NCBI GenBank assembly: GCA_025024175.1
Contig: QCXZ01000064.1
Span: forward strand, 40,197,325-40,261,324
Length of the DNA: 64,000 bases
Direction of reading: 5' to 3'
Source of the DNA: Rhyzopertha dominica
Lineage: Eukaryota; Arthropoda; Insecta; Coleoptera; Bostrichidae
Shown: positions 60,617-64,000 of the stretch, in pieces
Numbering within the stretch: position 1 is the stretch's first letter
Layout: each line of letters opens with the position of its first letter
Position numbers and translations under genes: made by a program
The notes under the pieces: model-generated
Databases searched by the model: none
What the model saw: only the letters and a program-made list of their open reading frames with translations
Told to the model about the DNA's origin: nothing

Positions 60617-60746
60617 TTAAAAATATAATATTATTTTTTATGTGTTAATTGACTTATTCTAAAAATAAAAATAGTCATTTCTGGTACAATTCAACATATA
60701 ATTTCATTTTTTTAAATAAAAAAAAATATGAAACAGGCCCATTGTG

Positions 60747-60891
60747 CCAATACAAAATAAATTCGGATTTGACAAGCAAATTGAATTTAGAAAAGCATGA
60801 GAGAGAAAACCAAAAATGGGTATACATGATTCCTTTTTTATTAAAGTGTGCTCCAAACATTTTAAAGAGAGCGACTGTTTTCCTGGAGCAG
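60747..60891 (+). other. Candidate exon with splice donor
   Basis: The open frame ends in ILKRATVFLEQ directly followed by the strong donor GTGAGT (60892). Preceding residues include KLNLEKHERENQKWVYMIPF and LLKCAPN. This could be the end of a THAP domain plus following linker (V/I-P-x-x-F is usual there), but the match is loose. Phase 0 at the donor fits the acceptor-led block at 61125. Confidence 0.3.
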
Positions 60892-61124
60892 GTGAGTTGT
60901 TGATAATGGCTTAAAAAACATTACATTGAAAATCTTCCAGATAAGTGAAAAAGGATGCCGTTCCTTATGTGAACCTACCTACCTATAAAACGTCTCACAC
61001 ATCTCCTGCTAAATATGATGAAAGAAGATGGAGATTAACCGCTCGGACAGAAAGGCGTTGTAAGCAAGAAGTAGGTGTTTTTAATTAGTTTTCGCATACG
61101 TGACACAGCTAGAGTATTTTGCAG

Positions 61125-61247
61125 GAACGCGAAACTTGCGAGTACAAAATCGTCACTACAATGGAACCTTCGGATATGGATGTCGAGTGTGCAGAAACTT
61201 TATGTATGTTAGCCAGCAGCAAAAGTTTGAGTGACTTTCAAGTTTAG
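61125..61247 (+). other. Candidate terminal exon
   Basis: It starts after the acceptor TATTTTGCAG and encodes 40 residues, ERETCEYKIVTTMEPSDMDV then ECAETLCMLASSKSLSDFQV, before a TAG. Its 123 bp are an exact number of codons and phase 0 agrees with the donor at 60892. The acidic A-x-x-L-x-x-L-A segment resembles short helices seen near the ends of small THAP proteins. It is an unproven gene model. Confidence 0.3.
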
Positions 61248-61900
61248 GTGAATGTGGCAAATATCAGAACAATTTGTGACATCAATTTTTGTTCTATTTT
61301 ATATTTATTTTCTGTGATTGTGTTGCTGTTAATATTGATAACTTCACATTGTATGTAACCATTTCCACAAAATTGAAGGTAAGCCGTTTATAAAAATACA
61401 ATATTAAATTAGCTGATGACAGAAATAAGTACAGAAAACTTAGTTTAGTAGTTAGTATTTATATAAAAATCCTAAATAGCTCAAAAAGCAACTCTATAGT
61501 TTTTTCGTGACAGTGAAAGCTAGTTTAGTAAAATTACATTTTCCGAATTTTCTGTATTGTCAAGGTGGGTATACAGTATAATAAACCTTATATTTAAATT
61601 TGTTTTATTTTCATAAATAAGTGCCCAGTATTCAACAAAGCTTCTCCTAAAAATGGTATTAAATTTTGGTCTGTTTATGGCTATGAAGATAAAGGTAGCC
61701 TCGCCTTCCAAAAAATTTGTAGAATTCTGAGACGTTTCCAGAAATTTAAACAGCTCACAAATGTTGAGATGTATTGTTACCTACCGCCTACAGTAAAACT
61801 TTCGTTTTTATACGCAAATTATACCGATTTAGCGCTACCGATTATAACCTCTAACCGAAGTACAGACACCGACCCTCACTCGATCAGCTGTTTGACAGTT
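61248..61900. other. AT-rich DNA inside the THAP unit
   Basis: No motif recognised. The transposase core expected for an autonomous element is not visible here on either strand. Confidence 0.4.
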
Positions 61901-62149
61901 CAACTTAACCTTGAGATCCCAATCTTAAGCTAAAATTAACTTATTCAACCTATCATATACTTCGATTTAGGATGTTGTCATGGTTACTGGCTTAACTTTA
62001 ACGAAGAAAAAAGAAACCGGTCTTTTATTCCTAAAGTACAAGTATGTATATTCATAACTGGCGGGTCAAAAGCGTAGTTTCCAATACTTAGGTAGATGAA
62101 ATTGTCAGCTAATAGCTTCTTTATATGGTAGTGGTTATTTTAGGAACAA

Positions 62150-63065
62150 AGAATTGAATGCACTATGGATAAAATCTAGATGCACAAGGACTGTTAAGAT
62201 TCAAATTGCAATTTGTATCTTCCGTCTAAAAAAGACACATGGGGAGAAGTGGTTGCCATCATATATTGCGGCACCACATCCTCGACGTGCGAAAACTGCG
62301 ACGACTGACGAAAATGCTGACCAAACTCATAAACTTATTTGTGATAATCGTTGCATCACTATACGAGATTTTGCTTTAATATTAGATATTATACATAAGT
62401 AGTTGCAGTTTGGATTCTACCATCTTCGTCAGCTCGCTATGAACAACAAGGTGAAGAACTTCTTCTTCCGTTGTAATCACAATTAACACCAACTTGCACT
62501 ATTTCACTCCAGGAACAACATCAGCTTCTCTGCAGTGGTGTCACAGCTCATCGCCAAAACCGAACAAAAGCAAATTCGACGCTTCCTGCTGTCAAGATTA
62601 TGGCAACTTTTTTGGGGATAAGCAACGTACTCTGCACTTAGATTTTCTTGTGGAACGACAAACTGCTAACGCAGTCTCAAGACCCTTTTGACATAGCTAT
62701 TAGGAATAAGCGGAAGAAACCTCAGAAATCCGCTTGCTTTCTACAAGACAACGCTCGACCTCATGCTGCGGCTTGCACCATGCGAACAATCCAAAAGTTA
62801 AAATGGAATGTCCTTCTCCATCCTCCCTACAGTCCCGACCTAGCCCCTTCAGATTTTCATTTGCTTGAGCGTTTAAAAGAGCTATTGGGAAGAGGGAGTT
62901 TACATGCAACGAACAAGTAATAGAAAGAGTTTGAGAATGGGTGTGCATCCAGCCAAAAGATTTTTTAAAGGTATTAAATAACTACCGAACCGATGGCGCA
63001 TTACGCAGGAGGGGCACTTGGTCGAAAAACTAATATAAATGAAATTGTGAGATTTGCTGTATTTT
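62150..63065 (+). pseudogene. Mariner transposase relic
   Basis: Order on +: PHPRRAKTATTDENADQTHK with NRCITIRDFALILDI (N-terminal helix-turn-helix half, usually D-R-R-x-T-I-R-E-L-A), then KIMATFFGDKQRTLHLDFLV (usually V-M-x-x-x-F-W-D), FLQDNARPHAAACTMRTIQK (catalytic Asp in Q-D-N-A-R-P-H intact) and PPYSPDLAPSDFHLLERLKE (D34D third Asp intact), and finally IQPKDFLKVLNNYRTDGALR. Frameshifts lie after 62400, near 62690 and after 62920, and the region with the first catalytic Asp is not recognisable. Inverted repeats were not found. It is better preserved than the mariner scrap at 24.7 kb but non-functional. It lies 130 bp beyond the THAP unit. Confidence 0.88.
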
Positions 63066-63106
63066 GTTTGTAATAAATAAATTATAATTTGTATTTTAAC
63101 AGCCAA

Positions 63107-63780
63107 ATGATATGTTTTTCTAGTGTTGGCTACCTTATCTTAAAGCATATTAACTGACACTGTTCTGCATAAAAATAAGCGCAATTTTAATTTTAAAAAT
63201 AATTTTGCTTCATAACATTAAAAATACAGCCACACAGCATATACATTATATCCCGAAAAGGTCCTTGGAATTAACGCTCAATTTGGAAAACAGGACTTGG
63301 TTGCGGTAAGCACAGTATTGCGTCGCCTGTCGCCTACGTCTCGTTACGCCAATGGATTTGGCCAAATCACGCCGCTGATTGTAAAACCTGTTCTTGAATG
63401 GGATGCACGTTATTAACTTCGGCAAAGTGACGGGTGCGTTTTTGGACCAAAATAGAATTTCATATGGCACTCCTCACGACGCGACGTTGGGATACCAGCA
63501 ACTGGAGATCCATCTGGATGACTATCGAGAATGTAGAAACTGTGTGGACATAACATCTATCAGTTAATATGTAGACACATGAATATAGTAAGCGCAGTAG
63601 ATATAGCAGCAAACTAATTAAAACGAATTGTGAGCATAAAGGTGTGTCCGGACGTATGATGATCTTTTATCCCTTATGATCGTTAAAGCTACAAATAATA
63701 TGCACTAAGTATCGGGCATCCTGTACTGTGTAAATGTGTGTTTTATTGGTGAAGCAAGAAAAATTAAAACAGAAAAGATT
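63107..63780. other. Intergenic, nothing assigned
   Basis: A 74-codon minus frame (63246-63470) has no motif. No repeat recognised. Confidence 0.4.
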
Positions 63781-63782
63781 TG

Positions 63783-63853
63783 GCTTTGGCCGAGAATCGA
63801 ACTCGGGCTTTTGGAATGATGCTGCAACGTGCATACCATTACGTTACCAAAAC
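63783..63853 (-). tRNA. tRNA-like sequence (pseudogene or SINE head)
   Basis: The minus strand folds as a tRNA. There is an acceptor stem GTTTTGG/CCAAAGC (7 pairs with one G-U), a D arm ACGT-loop-ACGT with GG in the loop, and a T arm CCGAG-TTCGATT-CTCGG with five perfect pairs. The T run TTTT (63773-63776) follows as a possible Pol III terminator. The anticodon arm does not pair, and the total of 71 nt is about 3 short of normal, so a functional tRNA is unlikely. A tRNA pseudogene or a tRNA-derived SINE head fits better. CAT is the only candidate anticodon triplet. Confidence 0.5.
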
Positions 63854-64000
63854 AGAAGTGACAATCGACCAAAGCTTGTATTTCAATGATCTAAACTAAC
63901 AGTAAGCCTACTTTCGCACTATCGAGCGCATTTGTAGTAAAGTTTTCGTTGCCCGGGCTTTCAGGCTTCGGGAGGAACCCTCCACGTCATATTCTGGCTC

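Larger units (their letters stand above)
59892..60740 (+). mobile_element. Candidate nested element, 849 bp, with AT duplication
   Basis: The left end reads GGGCCTGTTTCACATTT. The right end reverse-complemented reads GGGCCTGTTTCATATTT, a 16-of-17 terminal inverted repeat, with AT on both outer sides (59890-59891 and 60741-60742). It interrupts the THAP copy A frame exactly at its left end. It contains THAP copy B and the E2F/CRE-like cluster. An AT duplication plus a THAP domain would suit an ISL2EU-like element, but no transposase core is visible. The related GGCC-x-GTTTC word at the outer element's ends suggests relatedness. Confidence 0.5.
59542..62022 (+). mobile_element. Candidate THAP-bearing DNA transposon, 2.48 kb
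   Basis: The left end reads GCCTGGTTTCTCTTCTCTAT. The right end reverse-complemented reads GACCGGTTTCTTTTTTCTTC. TTTTA flanks both ends (59537-59541 and 62023-62027), and the repeat extends to TCTTTTA if the outermost base is not part of the element. A second inverted word, TTGGGATCTCAAG, lies near 59560 and, reversed, near 61915-61930. The ends match those of the 153-bp MITE at 19.8 kb. The interior holds THAP zinc-finger sequence and splice-like signals. THAP domains bind DNA and are found in P, Kolobok and ISL2EU-type transposases, but no DDE or RNase H-like catalytic region is visible, so the superfamily is open. A host gene flanked by two independent MITEs is the alternative. Confidence 0.45.

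Noticed and set aside
1..64000. CRISPR arrays, bacterial operons, rRNA genes
   Set aside because: No regularly spaced repeats, no ribosome-binding-site/ORF trains and no rRNA-like segments were seen; content is that of an animal genome.

Overview
This window looks like AT-rich intergenic DNA from an animal genome, most probably an insect or other arthropod. It has no operons, rRNA or CRISPR array. It has intron-like splice signals, scattered N bases, and a dense layer of decayed transposable elements of metazoan families: BEL/Pao, Ty3/gypsy, several non-LTR clades, mariner, Tc1, hAT, Penelope-like and THAP-bearing elements. I found no complete host gene. Most supported coding sequence is transposon-derived and broken by stops, frameshifts or deletions.

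Layout. 0-6 kb: nothing recognisable. 6.1-6.4 kb: Tc1-like transposase scrap. 7.6-8.7 kb: R2-like non-LTR relic (+). 9.0-10.6 kb: R1-like relic (-). 12.6-13.1 kb: a possible small spliced host gene. 13.5-15.3 kb: decayed non-LTR relic (-). 17.3-17.6 kb: GIY-YIG fragment; 21.1 and 38.0 kb carry Penelope-type end signatures. 19.8 kb: a 153-bp MITE. 20.2 kb: a KRAB-A/integrase-type tail. 24.7-27.0 kb: mariner scrap abutting an EN-RT element (-). 29.1-31.8 kb: two related non-LTR 3' ends (+), the second inserted in a possible Tigger relic. 34.7-36.5 kb: a fold-back repeat carrying a nested hAT element. 42.7-43.4 kb: non-LTR 3' end (-). 46.4-46.7 kb: gypsy integrase scrap. 47.7-49.0 kb: a second hAT element. 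50.2-53.6 kb: a BEL/Pao element with both LTRs and a target duplication. 54.9 kb: a SINE-like insertion. 59.5-62.0 kb: a THAP-bearing element with terminal inverted repeats. 62.1-63.1 kb: mariner relic (+). 63.8 kb: tRNA-like sequence.

The best-supported structures are those with both ends and a target-site duplication: BEL (TAAGT), two hAT elements (CTCCTTGG and GTGCTTAC), the SINE-like insert (15 bp) and the MITE (CATTG). The most unusual candidate is the THAP locus. A 2.48-kb unit there shares its ends with the 153-bp MITE, encloses a second nested THAP unit, and has splice signals plus a small cluster of E2F/CRE-like sites. It could be a THAP transposon lineage with a MITE derivative. The transposase catalytic region is not visible, so this remains a hypothesis. 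Coordinates of decayed relics are approximate, because their ends were judged by eye from conserved motifs.
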